Origin: a virus | IMG/VR virus record: IMGVR_UViG_3300034072_001694 | Coordinates: 1 to 24,802 of that record | Direction: 5' to 3' (one strand) | DNA length: 24,802 nt | Part shown: piece by piece, positions 1-5,757 of the stretch | How the letters are laid out: every line of letters starts with the position of its first letter | Position numbering within the stretch: position 1 is the first letter of the stretch | Made by a program: the position numbers and the translations under genes | The notes under the pieces: generated by a model | Seen by the model: the letters and a program-made list of their open reading frames with translations, nothing else | The model's database searches: none | Told to the model about the DNA's origin: nothing

Positions 1-211
1 CGGCTAGGTCCCCGTTGATGGCACGCTGCTTCCAAGCCTCGATGTCTGCTTCGGTCCATGCGACTCGACCGCCGCCAAGCGATCGGTTCTTGGGGAAGGT
101 GCCCTGGTTCATGCGGCGATAGATGGTGGCCACGCCAAGCGAGGTCTGTTCCACCACGTCCTTCAGCTTGAGGAGACGGCCGGGCGATTTGAATTCAGCG
201 TTGGCGCTCAC
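1..211 (-). CDS. AlpA-like HTH regulator (3' end off window)
   Basis: A GTG-started frame remains open to the left edge for 70 codons. The start is supported by AAGGAG seven bases upstream and by a 4-base GTGA overlap with the stop of the gene before it. Residues about 13-70 read as an AlpA/MerR-type winged HTH: RLLKLKDVV, then TSLGVATIYRRM, then TFPKNRSLGGGRVAWTEADI, then EAWK. This is the classic AlpA layout (choose a prophage DNA site, bend it). Family members act as excisionase-like or transcription regulators of prophages. Being last visible in the early operon, it may control excision or genes further left; that is inference. The C-terminus is not seen. Confidence 0.85.
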   Translation of the reverse strand, partial: MSANAEFKSPGRLLKLKDVVEQTSLGVATIYRRMNQGTFPKNRSLGGGRVAWTEADIEAWKQRAINGDLA

Positions 212-363
212 AGGAGGGCTCCTTGGTCTGCTGATTGGCTCTCTTGGGTTCTGGCACGGCGGTGGCAGGCGAAGCACATCCACGGCCCTCGTGCGCCGGT
301 GTGGCTAATGGTGGGGTGCTTCGCGCCGCAGGCGCAACGGTCGGGTTTCCAGCTCAGGACCAT
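208..363 (-). CDS. 51-residue zinc-ribbon-like protein
   Basis: Short gene between 354-554 and the AlpA-like gene. It has an ATG inside the end of the upstream gene and a TGA overlapping the downstream GTG (GTGA), which is typical translational coupling. The product has a CAC pair near residue 10 and a CFAC pair near residue 32, with several basic residues (CHRRARTQ), so a small metal-binding knuckle is likely. The C-terminal 15 residues are polar and look unstructured. No function can be assigned. The case for it being real rests on the two overlaps and the paired cysteines. Confidence 0.65.
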   Translation of the reverse strand: MVLSWKPDRCACGAKHPTISHTGARGPWMCFACHRRARTQESQSADQGALL

Positions 364-554
364 GCCGCAACTCCACTCTGCGCTTCGACTTCGGCGAGGG
401 TGCGGTGGGAGGCGAAGGGGAAGGGTTCGGCGCTAGGCTTGAGGCCGTTGGTCCGCTCGGCAAACTGGGCGAGATATTGATGCCCTGCAGGCGTTACATC
501 TAGTTTCAAGCGAAGCGCAGGGCGGGCGATCGGGGAGAGGAACGCGGCGCGCAT
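354..554 (-). CDS. 66-residue hypothetical protein
   Basis: The ATG overlaps the stop of the FtsK-gamma/GapR gene as TGATG, and its own stop lies inside the next gene, so it sits in an unbroken chain of coupled genes. The sequence begins [21 protein letters not shown], continues with PAGHQYLAQFAERTNG and ends in a polar stretch. The hydrophilic middle could form a short HTH or coiled segment, but I recognise no family. Function unknown. Confidence 0.6.
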   Translation of the reverse strand: MRAAFLSPIARPALRLKLDVTPAGHQYLAQFAERTNGLKPSAEPFPFASHRTLAEVEAQSGVAAWS

Positions 555-1132
555 CAGTCGATCCCCAGCGCGTTCTTGTAGGTTTCGAGGACCGCTTCCA
601 TGTCGCGGCGATCGTCGGGACGCATTTTGCGCAGGCGGACAATCTGACGCATGATTTTGGCGTCGTAGCCCGAGGCCTTCGCCTCGCCGTAGACATCCTT
701 GATGTCGTCCCCGATGCCCTTCTTTTCCTCCTCAAGGCGCTCGATCCGTTCGACCAGGAGGCGCAGCCGATCATCGGGGGAGCGATGCTGTTCCGGGAGG
801 TCGATGGGTATGGTGATCTGCGCATCGCCGTCGGAGTTGGCCTGGATGCGCGCACCCTTGCGATACAGATCCTCGGCCAGCTTCTGCAGCTTGCCATCTG
901 CCTGCTGAAGCACCGTGCGGCGCCCAACGTGATCGGGAGCAGAAACCACGCCTTCGGCTTCCATCAGTTCGACGTGGCGCGCGGCGACGTTGTACCCCAC
1001 GCCCATCTGGCGCTGAAGCCAGCTGATCGAGGCTTTCTGATGATGCAGCACAAGAGCCTTGGCATCGTCGTAATCTGCAAGCGCATTGTTGGGCGCGGTG
1101 GCAGGTGGGGCAGCGGCAGTCTGTACAGACAT
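554..1132 (-). CDS. FtsK gamma-domain / GapR (DUF2312) fusion protein
   Basis: A 192-residue protein with two recognisable DNA-binding domains. Residues about 20-76 match the FtsK gamma winged helix, with [26 protein letters not shown] and [14 protein letters not shown] in the same order as in E. coli FtsK (which reads KOPS and activates XerD). Residues about 120-190 match GapR, the alphaproteobacterial nucleoid protein that clamps overtwisted [35 protein letters not shown] and ETYKNALG. The linker (77-119) has a predicted beta segment, [19 protein letters not shown] chose the ATG at 1132 because GGAAGG lies just upstream; an in-frame ATG at 1162 is possible. No FtsK motor or membrane part is present. 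The domain calls are strong; the biological role is unknown. Confidence 0.9.
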   Translation of the reverse strand: MSVQTAAAPPATAPNNALADYDDAKALVLHHQKASISWLQRQMGVGYNVAARHVELMEAEGVVSAPDHVGRRTVLQQADGKLQKLAEDLYRKGARIQANSDGDAQITIPIDLPEQHRSPDDRLRLLVERIERLEEEKKGIGDDIKDVYGEAKASGYDAKIMRQIVRLRKMRPDDRRDMEAVLETYKNALGID

Positions 1133-1171
1133 GATGAGTCCTTCCGTGAGGCGGGGTCTCAAGGGACCGGT

Positions 1172-1432
1172 TTAGTCGAGCCACCAGCGGCGCGGGGCCT
1201 CTGGTGTTGTGAGGGCCGGTTCCACAACAGGAGCCGGAATGGATTGACGGCGAAGTGGCCGGTTCATCGCGGCGCGCAGGCGCTCGCCTGACTCCCGCCA
1301 CTGGCGATCTGCATCTTCGCGGCGGCGGGCTTCGCGCGCTTGGGCGGGCAGGCAGCCCATCTGCATTGCCAGGTCGAAGCTCTCGCGCGCGGCGCGATAA
1401 CGTTGGGCTAGAGGCACGGCTTTACGCGGCAT
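1172..1432 (-). CDS. 86-residue basic hypothetical protein
   Basis: Begins inside the 3' end of the nuclease gene (11-base overlap) and ends 39 bases before the FtsK-gamma/GapR start. The product is rich in Arg, Ala and Glu (RYRAARESF, REARRREDADRQWRESGERL), which suggests a mostly helical, possibly coiled-coil protein with a proline-rich tail ending RRWWLD. I recognise no family. Its last third contains one of the three 25-bp dyads (1205-1229), so this coding stretch may double as a promoter region for the next gene. Confidence 0.6.
   Translation of the reverse strand: MPRKAVPLAQRYRAARESFDLAMQMGCLPAQAREARRREDADRQWRESGERLRAAMNRPLRRQSIPAPVVEPALTTPEAPRRWWLD
1205..1229. promoter_or_regulatory. 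Putative late-activator site, copy 1 (TGTTGT-N13-ACAACA)
   Basis: A perfect 6+6 bp inverted repeat with a 13-base spacer, sharing GTTGT-N13-ACAAC with the copies at 14278-14302 and 19517-19541. Its centre is 85 bases upstream of the FtsK-gamma/GapR start on the minus strand. P2 Ogr/Delta activators bind TGT-N12-ACA dyads centred near -55; the spacer here is one base longer. It lies inside coding sequence, so chance is harder to exclude for this copy than for the other two. Confidence 0.5.
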
Positions 1433-2123
1433 CGCGGCTCTCCTGATCGAATGGGATGGCGGGATCAGCTTCGATGCAGTCCCGGGCGCGCAACGCTGCG
1501 CAGATCGCGCGGGTCAGTTCGGCCCCGGTCAGGTGCCATCGCAGAGCGCGACGCATGAAATCCATGGTGGCCCGGGAATTGGCTGCCACGCGGTGGCGGG
1601 CGCAGATCGTAACGAGTTCCGCCTGCCACAACATGTTCAGTGCGCCGGACGGGAGCGCCTCGGCAAGAACGGACTGGGGCGCCCGCCAAAGATAATCGTT
1701 GTATCCCCCGGCAGTGATGGCCCGGTTGCTCAAGGGATAGACCCACGGCATTACTTTGGTGCCGAGCCGATCGACAACATCGGGCAACGCTGCGCGGTAG
1801 AACTTGCCGTCCCGCTCGGTATGCGCGGCCCACTGGTTGGTCGGCGTTTCCACCAAGAACTTCTCGTGCAGCGCCACGATAACGTGATGCGCGACGCCGG
1901 TCATAGCCTTGACCTGGTCTGGCAGGCGATCAAGCTTGTCTTTCTTCGACTTGATCTCAACCGCCACGATCTCGGCCTTGTCGACCGCCAGCACATCGAT
2001 GCGGTTGCCAAAGGTGGCAGCGTTGACCTCGTGCATGATGCGCGCCGCTGGCATCATCTGTCGCAGACGGGCCACGACGGCTTCGCGCACTTCGCCTTCA
2101 TCGGGAGAGCGATAGGCCGGCAT
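1422..2123 (-). CDS. PDDEXK nuclease-fold protein, MmcB-like
   Basis: A 233-residue protein started at the ATG that overlaps the upstream stop (TGATG at 2123); the longer open frame upstream is a shadow of the preceding genes. The N-terminal half carries a restriction-endonuclease-like core: EGEVREAVVARL helix, then NRIDVLAVD with the metal-binding Asp, then IVAVEIKSKKDKL with the ExK pair. This resembles the MmcB DNA-repair family of alphaproteobacteria and other VRR/PDDEXK proteins. The C-terminal half (WAAHTERDGKFYR to the end) is less conserved and includes a possible HTH-like helical region. A role in phage DNA repair, recombination or attack on foreign DNA is inference; the fold is fairly secure. 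Confidence 0.75.
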   Translation of the reverse strand: MPAYRSPDEGEVREAVVARLRQMMPAARIMHEVNAATFGNRIDVLAVDKAEIVAVEIKSKKDKLDRLPDQVKAMTGVAHHVIVALHEKFLVETPTNQWAAHTERDGKFYRAALPDVVDRLGTKVMPWVYPLSNRAITAGGYNDYLWRAPQSVLAEALPSGALNMLWQAELVTICARHRVAANSRATMDFMRRALRWHLTGAELTRAICAALRARDCIEADPAIPFDQESRDAA

Positions 2124-2302
2124 CAGTACACCCACGCAGCGACAGTCAGCGCGACGATACTGGGCACGGCGATCCAGCTTACGATGCATACGCGGGCCAG
2201 GAAAACAGCGGCCGCCGCTTCGCGTTGCTGCTGATCTAGGGCCCCATCGGACCGCTCGTCGGCCAGCGGGAGGTAATAGTCGCGGAAGTGGTTCTTGCTC
2301 AT
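2123..2302 (-). CDS. 59-residue single-pass membrane protein
   Basis: The ATG is taken at MSKNHF because it overlaps the upstream stop as ATGA; its own stop overlaps the nuclease start. The N-terminal 30 residues are polar (DYYLPLADERSDGALDQQQRE). The C-terminal half is one hydrophobic span, VFLARVCIVSWIAVPSIVAL and on to the end, so a tail-anchored inner-membrane protein is likely. Function unknown. It forms a pair with the next gene upstream, which has the same layout, and a two-component membrane complex is conceivable. Confidence 0.6.
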   Translation of the reverse strand: MSKNHFRDYYLPLADERSDGALDQQQREAAAAVFLARVCIVSWIAVPSIVALTVAAWVY

Positions 2303-2523
2303 TGGAACATCCACGGAAGAAGGGTCGGGCCGCAGCGTCCCAGCATCCAGACAAGACCGACGATTGCCGCGGCAATGCCGAAGCTTCCGGCCGTCTCGGC
2401 CAACTCTGCGCGCTGGACGCGGGCGAGCAGGGCTTCGCTTCTCAGTTGCCTGAGCTCGGCCTTGTCGATCGACACGTGAGCGCTGGTCGGGACTGCGGTG
2501 AGAACCGCGGAGCTAGAGCGCAT
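2299..2523 (-). CDS. 74-residue membrane protein
   Basis: Starts at the MRSSSAVL ATG that overlaps the upstream stop (TGATG) and ends overlapping the next start (ATGA). The middle is helical and charged (SIDKAELRQLRSEALLARVQRAELAE), probably a short coiled coil, followed by one transmembrane span (GSFGIAAAIVGLVWMLG) and a short tail. No family recognised. The same coiled-coil-plus-anchor layout is seen in phage exclusion and spanin-like proteins, but nothing specific supports either. Confidence 0.55.
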   Translation of the reverse strand: MRSSSAVLTAVPTSAHVSIDKAELRQLRSEALLARVQRAELAETAGSFGIAAAIVGLVWMLGRCGPTLLPWMFQ

Positions 2524-2870
2524 CACGCTGCGCTCGCGCTGACATCGGCGAGGAGTGCGTTGACGCGGGAAACCCACGCAATGCGCGGCTCCGAGCCCGG
2601 AGGCATCAAGCGCTGTCCTTCCCGGAGCAGTGCGATCACTTCACCGCGCAGGCGCAGACGGTCCGAGCGTGCATTCGACTTGCGGATCACGCGGGACGAA
2701 ATGCCGGCCCGTGCGCAATCGAGGCAAAACACTGCGCCGGCTGTTTGCGTCCAGCCGACCGGCAGGCGTCCGTCGGCAGCGTGATGAACGGTGCCGCACT
2801 GGCATTGGAACGAAGGCACGGTCGGGAGCGGGGCAGCTTTGAAGCGAGGCCGGGTTTGCGCAGACGGCAT
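2523..2870 (-). CDS. 115-residue zinc-ribbon protein
   Basis: The start at 2870 is preceded by GGAG eight bases upstream; the longer frame to 2945 has no such site. The product has one likely zinc ribbon: CQCGTVHH near residue 25 and FCLDCARAG near residue 50. A basic helical C-terminus follows (SRVIRKSNARSDRLRLRGEV, then IALLREGQRL). The ribbon plus basic helix suggests nucleic-acid binding. No known family; it lies directly downstream of the Ogr-like activator in the early operon. Confidence 0.6.
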   Translation of the reverse strand: MPSAQTRPRFKAAPLPTVPSFQCQCGTVHHAADGRLPVGWTQTAGAVFCLDCARAGISSRVIRKSNARSDRLRLRGEVIALLREGQRLMPPGSEPRIAWVSRVNALLADVSASAA

Positions 2871-2971
2871 GGAATTTCTCCGGAAACAGGCAAGGTGCCG
2901 AGGCAATTCTGGAGCGCTTCCGGAATCGCGTCCGGCAAAGCGCATCGGGGGAATTTGGATGGGAAGTGCGG

Positions 2972-3367
2972 TCAGCCGCAGCCGGTGTCGGGCGCCAGCA
3001 GATCGGGTTGCAGGGCACTGAACAGTTCAGGCTGGGCCGGATCCTGGTCTCGCATCATCTCAAGCACGTCCTGCCGGTTGGGCACGCGCAGCTTCAGCTC
3101 GATCTTGGGGTCGGGGATGGCGCTGGGGCGCAGGCCGTGCTCGTATATCTCGCTCGACTTCCAGGCATGGCCGCAGAACAGGTTGGTGCACTCGTAGTAG
3201 AGTTCGCGGTTGGTGATCGCGATCTCGCGGCTAGAGCGGCAATTGGCCGCGCTTTGGCAGTGCGGGCAGCGCGCGCGGGCGCGGCCCTTGTGGAAGAATG
3301 GAGCCTCGCTGATCGCAGCAGCCTGCTGTTCGGTGATTGCGGTTGCGATGACTGTGCCCTCGGACAT
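2972..3367 (-). CDS. ogr: Ogr/Delta-type zinc-finger late gene activator
   Basis: A 131-residue protein whose residues 34-84 match the P2 Ogr / P4 Delta family: CPHC at 34-37, then RSSREIAITNRELYYEC ending at Cys60, then TNLFCGHAWKSSE with Cys65, giving C-x2-C-x22-C-x4-C. In P2 this protein binds upstream of late promoters and contacts the RNA polymerase alpha subunit to turn on tail, head and lysis genes. This copy has an extra N-terminal 30 residues and an acidic, proline-rich C-terminus. In P2 ogr sits after gene D; here it is embedded in the early operon between the CII-like and zinc-ribbon genes. Three dyads elsewhere in the window are candidate targets. Confidence 0.85.
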   Translation of the reverse strand: MSEGTVIATAITEQQAAAISEAPFFHKGRARARCPHCQSAANCRSSREIAITNRELYYECTNLFCGHAWKSSEIYEHGLRPSAIPDPKIELKLRVPNRQDVLEMMRDQDPAQPELFSALQPDLLAPDTGCG

Positions 3368-3372
3368 GACGA

Positions 3373-3822
3373 TCAGCCTTCCCGCTCTTGGGCATCGAGG
3401 GCGGCGATGCCCTTAGTCAGCGATGCGATGGCTTCCTCGCCTTCCTCTCGGGCCCGGCGGCGCTTGGCTGGATCGTTTGATGCCGCTGCGTCGATGATGG
3501 CGGAGACGGCCTCACCGGTCTCCTTTGCTGCTTCGGCGGCAACCTTCATCAAGTCCGCCTTGGCAACAGACTGCTCGGCGAGCTCCAGGCGCAAGGTCAG
3601 GAGTTGCTGAAATGGAGCATGATCGCCGCCTGCATCGATGAAGGCGCGATCGAGCCGTTCGGCGTCGATCATGCGGATGCCAGCCTGCGTGTCGGGCTCT
3701 GACCAGTTGCTGATCGCGCGACGACCGACGCCACAGATCCCGGCGCAGGTATCCCATCCGATGCGCAAGGCAACGGTGGCAAGTGTCCGCTCATACGTGA
3801 GGGGCTCGCGGCGCTTGGTCAT
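3373..3822 (-). CDS. Phage CII-like HTH regulatory protein
   Basis: A 149-residue protein starting at MTKRREPLTYE. The segment ATVALRIGWDTCAGICGVGRRAISNWSEP reads as a HTH and is typical of the phage CII-like regulatory family found in alphaproteobacterial prophages (LTYE...RIGWD...NWSDPD). It continues with IRMIDAERLDRAFI and a long Ala/Glu-rich helical C-terminus suited to oligomer formation. Family members are thought to help the lysis-lysogeny choice or replication start. It stops five bases before the Ogr-like gene, so the two are probably cotranscribed. The upstream region carries a 25-bp imperfect dyad (3843-3867). Confidence 0.75.
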   Translation of the reverse strand: MTKRREPLTYERTLATVALRIGWDTCAGICGVGRRAISNWSEPDTQAGIRMIDAERLDRAFIDAGGDHAPFQQLLTLRLELAEQSVAKADLMKVAAEAAKETGEAVSAIIDAAASNDPAKRRRAREEGEEAIASLTKGIAALDAQEREG

Positions 3823-3842
3823 GCGGCGGCTCCGATGGTGCG

Positions 3843-3867
3843 TTGCCGAAAGTCCATGTTTTGGCAA
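3843..3867. promoter_or_regulatory. Operator-like imperfect dyad
   Basis: TTGCC-g-AAA, seven bases, TTT-t-GGCAA: eight of nine arm positions pair across a 25-base span. It lies between the divergent starts of the CII-like gene (3822, minus) and the small plus-strand gene (3904), where an operator would be expected. The binding protein is unknown, and I see no convincing -35/-10 pair beside it. Confidence 0.35.
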
Positions 3868-3903
3868 GAGACGTTTGGTGTTGCAGCGGTGTAAACTACC
3901 GGG

Positions 3904-4149
3904 ATGACCGATTCTGAAACGCCAGTAACAAACGAAAACATTGGCCGCGCGCTGACCGAATTCGCAATGCGATTTACAACTGCGATGATGGAATCCCGGT
4001 TGATGGGTCCCACCGAAGCCAACGAAATGTTGGAAGGCATTGCGCGGGCACTAACGACCGGGAAGCTCACACCGGGCGTGACCGAGCGATACCAGGCCGA
4101 AAGGGACAAGCTGCGTAGCATCATCGGGTCACACCCTCAGCCTGATTAG
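3904..4149 (+). CDS. 81-residue hypothetical protein
   Basis: A rightward gene lying inside the otherwise leftward early region; its last 29 bases overlap the tail of the convergent gene 4121-4366. The product is helical and well balanced in charge (ENIGRALTEFAMRFTTAMME, EANEMLEGIARAL, ERYQAERDKLRSII), with codon choice that looks like real coding. No family is recognised. It is separated from the CII-like start by a dyad and could be divergently regulated with it. Confidence 0.55.
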   Translation: MTDSETPVTNENIGRALTEFAMRFTTAMMESRLMGPTEANEMLEGIARALTTGKLTPGVTERYQAERDKLRSIIGSHPQPD

Positions 4150-4366
4150 CGTCCAGCAACCCAAGCTCGCGCAGTCGGGCATCAACGCGGGCGTCGACTG
4201 CCGCATCGAACTCAGCCTGTTTGCGGGCAGCTGCCTGCCTGTGATATTCCGGTTCTTCCACTTCAGCGCGGCGCAGGTTCTCTTGAAGTCGTTCAAAGGC
4301 GTCGGGCTGGCCACATTCGCGCATCCACTGCAGGTGAGCGGCCCACTCGGTCATGAGCCCGCTCAT
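4121..4366 (-). CDS. 81-residue hypothetical protein after cro-like gene
   Basis: The ATG overlaps the stop of the Cro-like gene (ATGA), so it is coupled to it. The product is Ala/Glu/Arg-rich and helical: QENLRRAEVEEPEYHRQAAA, then KQAEFDAAVDARVDARLREL. This suggests a coiled coil. A second in-frame ATG lies four codons downstream. Function unknown; second gene of the lytic-direction early operon. Confidence 0.6.
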   Translation of the reverse strand: MSGLMTEWAAHLQWMRECGQPDAFERLQENLRRAEVEEPEYHRQAAARKQAEFDAAVDARVDARLRELGLLDANQAEGVTR

Positions 4367-4689
4367 ACGATCGCTCCCATGTCATTGTTGAGGTGCAAAA
4401 CGGCGCCGTTTTGGAAAGAGACGTGGGTCTGGCCACGGTCTAGGCCATGAAATGCGGGCGGAGCGTGGGGCACTTCGACGGGGTAGATATCGGGGCGAAG
4501 GACATGACGAGAAACACCGGTGGCCTGTTCGGCGCGGAGGACGAACTCGGCGGGCATCCGCTTGGAACTCTGGACCCATTTCCAGACAGCGGTGTTCGAG
4601 CAGCCGACCAAACGCGCGAGCGCAGACTGTGATCCGGCACGGTCTACCGCGAGGGTCAGGGCTTCAAATGGAGTCAAATCTTCAACCAT
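4363..4689 (-). CDS. Cro/YdaS-like HTH repressor
   Basis: The start is taken at MVEDLTPFEA (4689), giving 108 residues; the longer frame upstream would run across the operator region and into the divergent repressor gene. Residues 5-60 form a YdaS/Cro-type HTH: ALTLAVDRAGSQSALARLVG, then CSNTAVWKWVQSSKRMPAEF, then VLRAEQATGVSRHVLRPDIY. The last phrase is diagnostic of the YdaS group. It faces the S24 repressor across an 85-base gap, the usual Cro position, and should act as the lytic-side repressor. The C-terminal 35 residues are less ordered. No strong ribosome site is visible. Confidence 0.8.
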   Translation of the reverse strand: MVEDLTPFEALTLAVDRAGSQSALARLVGCSNTAVWKWVQSSKRMPAEFVLRAEQATGVSRHVLRPDIYPVEVPHAPPAFHGLDRGQTHVSFQNGAVLHLNNDMGAIV

Positions 4690-4703
4690 GGATGAAGGTG
4701 CTC

Positions 4704-4716
4704 CAACCTCGGTTGC
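4704..4716. promoter_or_regulatory. Operator-like dyad, cro side
   Basis: CAAC-ctcg-GTTG followed by C, with the same CAAC-N4-GTTG core as the site at 4748-4763. It lies 15 to 27 bases before the Cro-like start, between that start and a minus-strand TTGACA (4725-4720) that could be a -35 element, although no good -10 follows at the right spacing. Confidence 0.55.
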
Positions 4717-4747
4717 GGATGTCAACAACCAGATTTGGCTTTGTCTC

Positions 4748-4763
4748 TGCAACCATAGTTGCA
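4748..4763. promoter_or_regulatory. Operator-like dyad, repressor side
   Basis: TGCAAC-cata-GTTGCA is a perfect 6+6 inverted repeat ending 11 bases before the repressor ATG. Its core matches the site at 4704-4716, and the two centres are 46 bases apart. Binding by the S24 repressor, the Cro-like protein or both is the natural reading. Confidence 0.6.
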
Positions 4764-4774
4764 AGGGTGCGGCT

Positions 4775-5458
4775 ATGATTCTGGGAGACCGCATCAAGAA
4801 CCTGATTGACCAGCGTGGTCTCTCCCAATCTGCGCTTGCCCGCGCGATTGGTGTGTCACCGCAAGCTATCAACAAGCTGGTGAGTGGCGGCGCGAGGAAT
4901 AGCGTCCACCTTTACAAGATCGCACAATTTCTTGGCTGCACACCTGAGTACCTTAGTGGCGACAGCGACGAGGTAGGGGCCGGGAGAGGTAAGACTGACG
5001 GCGCCATTGCTGTTGCTCGGCCGACGTTTGAGGACATGGCTACCGAACGGGGACTGGTCCCGATCCGCCACTTGGATCTCGCGTTCGGTATGGGGGCAAC
5101 TTACCTCGACAATCCTGTTGAAGAGGAAATGCGCTTCTTTCCCGAAGCATTCATCCGCGCCTTCACCAAGGCACCGCCTTCGATGATCTATTTCGCCGAA
5201 GGTGCCGGCGATTCAATGATGCCGACTATCCATTCAAACGACGTGGTTATCATCGACACCTCGGCAAATCGCATCACCATGGGCGACCAGATATGGGCAT
5301 GCACCTATGCTGGCCTCGGCATGATCAAGCGGCTTCGACCGATGCCTGACGGCGGCGTGAAGATCCTGTCTGACAATCCAAGCGTGCCAGACGATGTTGC
5401 CTACGATGGCGAGTTGAACCTTGTCGGCCGCGTGGTTGGCGTGGCGCGCAAGATTTGA
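4775..5458 (+). CDS. LexA/CI-like phage repressor (HTH + S24 peptidase)
   Basis: A 227-residue protein starting at MILGDRIKNL. Residues 5-58 are a Cro/C1-type HTH (GLSQSALARAIGVSPQAINK, then LVSGGARNS, then YKIAQFLGCTPEYL). Residues about 130-227 are a signal-peptidase-like S24 domain with catalytic Ser147 in GDSMMP and Lys185 in GMIKRL. An Ala-Gly pair at 69-70 in the hinge could be the self-cleavage site. This design implies RecA-triggered self-cleavage, hence SOS induction, unlike the P2 C repressor. The open frame extends upstream to 4520, but that part overlaps the Cro-like gene and the operators and is rejected. Confidence 0.92.
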   Translation: MILGDRIKNLIDQRGLSQSALARAIGVSPQAINKLVSGGARNSVHLYKIAQFLGCTPEYLSGDSDEVGAGRGKTDGAIAVARPTFEDMATERGLVPIRHLDLAFGMGATYLDNPVEEEMRFFPEAFIRAFTKAPPSMIYFAEGAGDSMMPTIHSNDVVIIDTSANRITMGDQIWACTYAGLGMIKRLRPMPDGGVKILSDNPSVPDDVAYDGELNLVGRVVGVARKI

Positions 5459-5499
5459 TCACAGGCAAAGGGTTACCAGCCTTGGCAACGGGAAGATCG

Positions 5500-5757
5500 A
5501 TGCAAAACGAGCAGCCGGACCACGGCATAACGGCGAAGCTGGACATGTTCTGGCTGACCATTGCCGCGGGGAAGGACGAGGATGTAGGCCAACACCTCGC
5601 TCGCGCTGGCTATGACAATGTGTTCGACGCCATGCGGGACCTGCTTGAGGATGTCCTTTGGTGCGCCCAGGATCTCAGACAGCGTAAGGAAATCGAACCT
5701 GCCATTGAGATGGAAAGGCTGGCCGAGGAGATCGCCAGCTATATGAGCCCCCAGTAA
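5500..5757 (+). CDS. 85-residue hypothetical protein
   Basis: Lies 41 bases after the repressor stop; the ATG at 5500 has GGGAAGA just upstream. A TTG 45 bases earlier is a weaker option. The product is acidic and helical (GKDEDVGQHLARAGYDNVFD, then AMRDLLEDVLWCAQDLRQRK, then EIEPAIEMERLAEEIASYM). Its stop overlaps the HIRAN gene start (TAATG), so the two are coupled. It may be an accessory or partner of the repressor or of the HIRAN protein; I recognise no family. Confidence 0.65.
   Translation: MQNEQPDHGITAKLDMFWLTIAAGKDEDVGQHLARAGYDNVFDAMRDLLEDVLWCAQDLRQRKEIEPAIEMERLAEEIASYMSPQ

Noticed and set aside
785-2234. Plus-strand frames at 785-1291 and 1533-2234
   Set aside because: Both are complements of recognisable genes (FtsK-gamma/GapR and the PDDEXK nuclease) and have no family signal.
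4520-4774. N-terminal extension of the S24 repressor frame
   Set aside because: It overlaps the Cro-like gene and both operators, and its residues look like a shadow frame; the HTH begins right after the ATG at 4775.
5455-5499. TTG start for the 85-residue gene
   Set aside because: The ATG at 5500 has a better ribosome site, and the extra 15 residues look non-coding.
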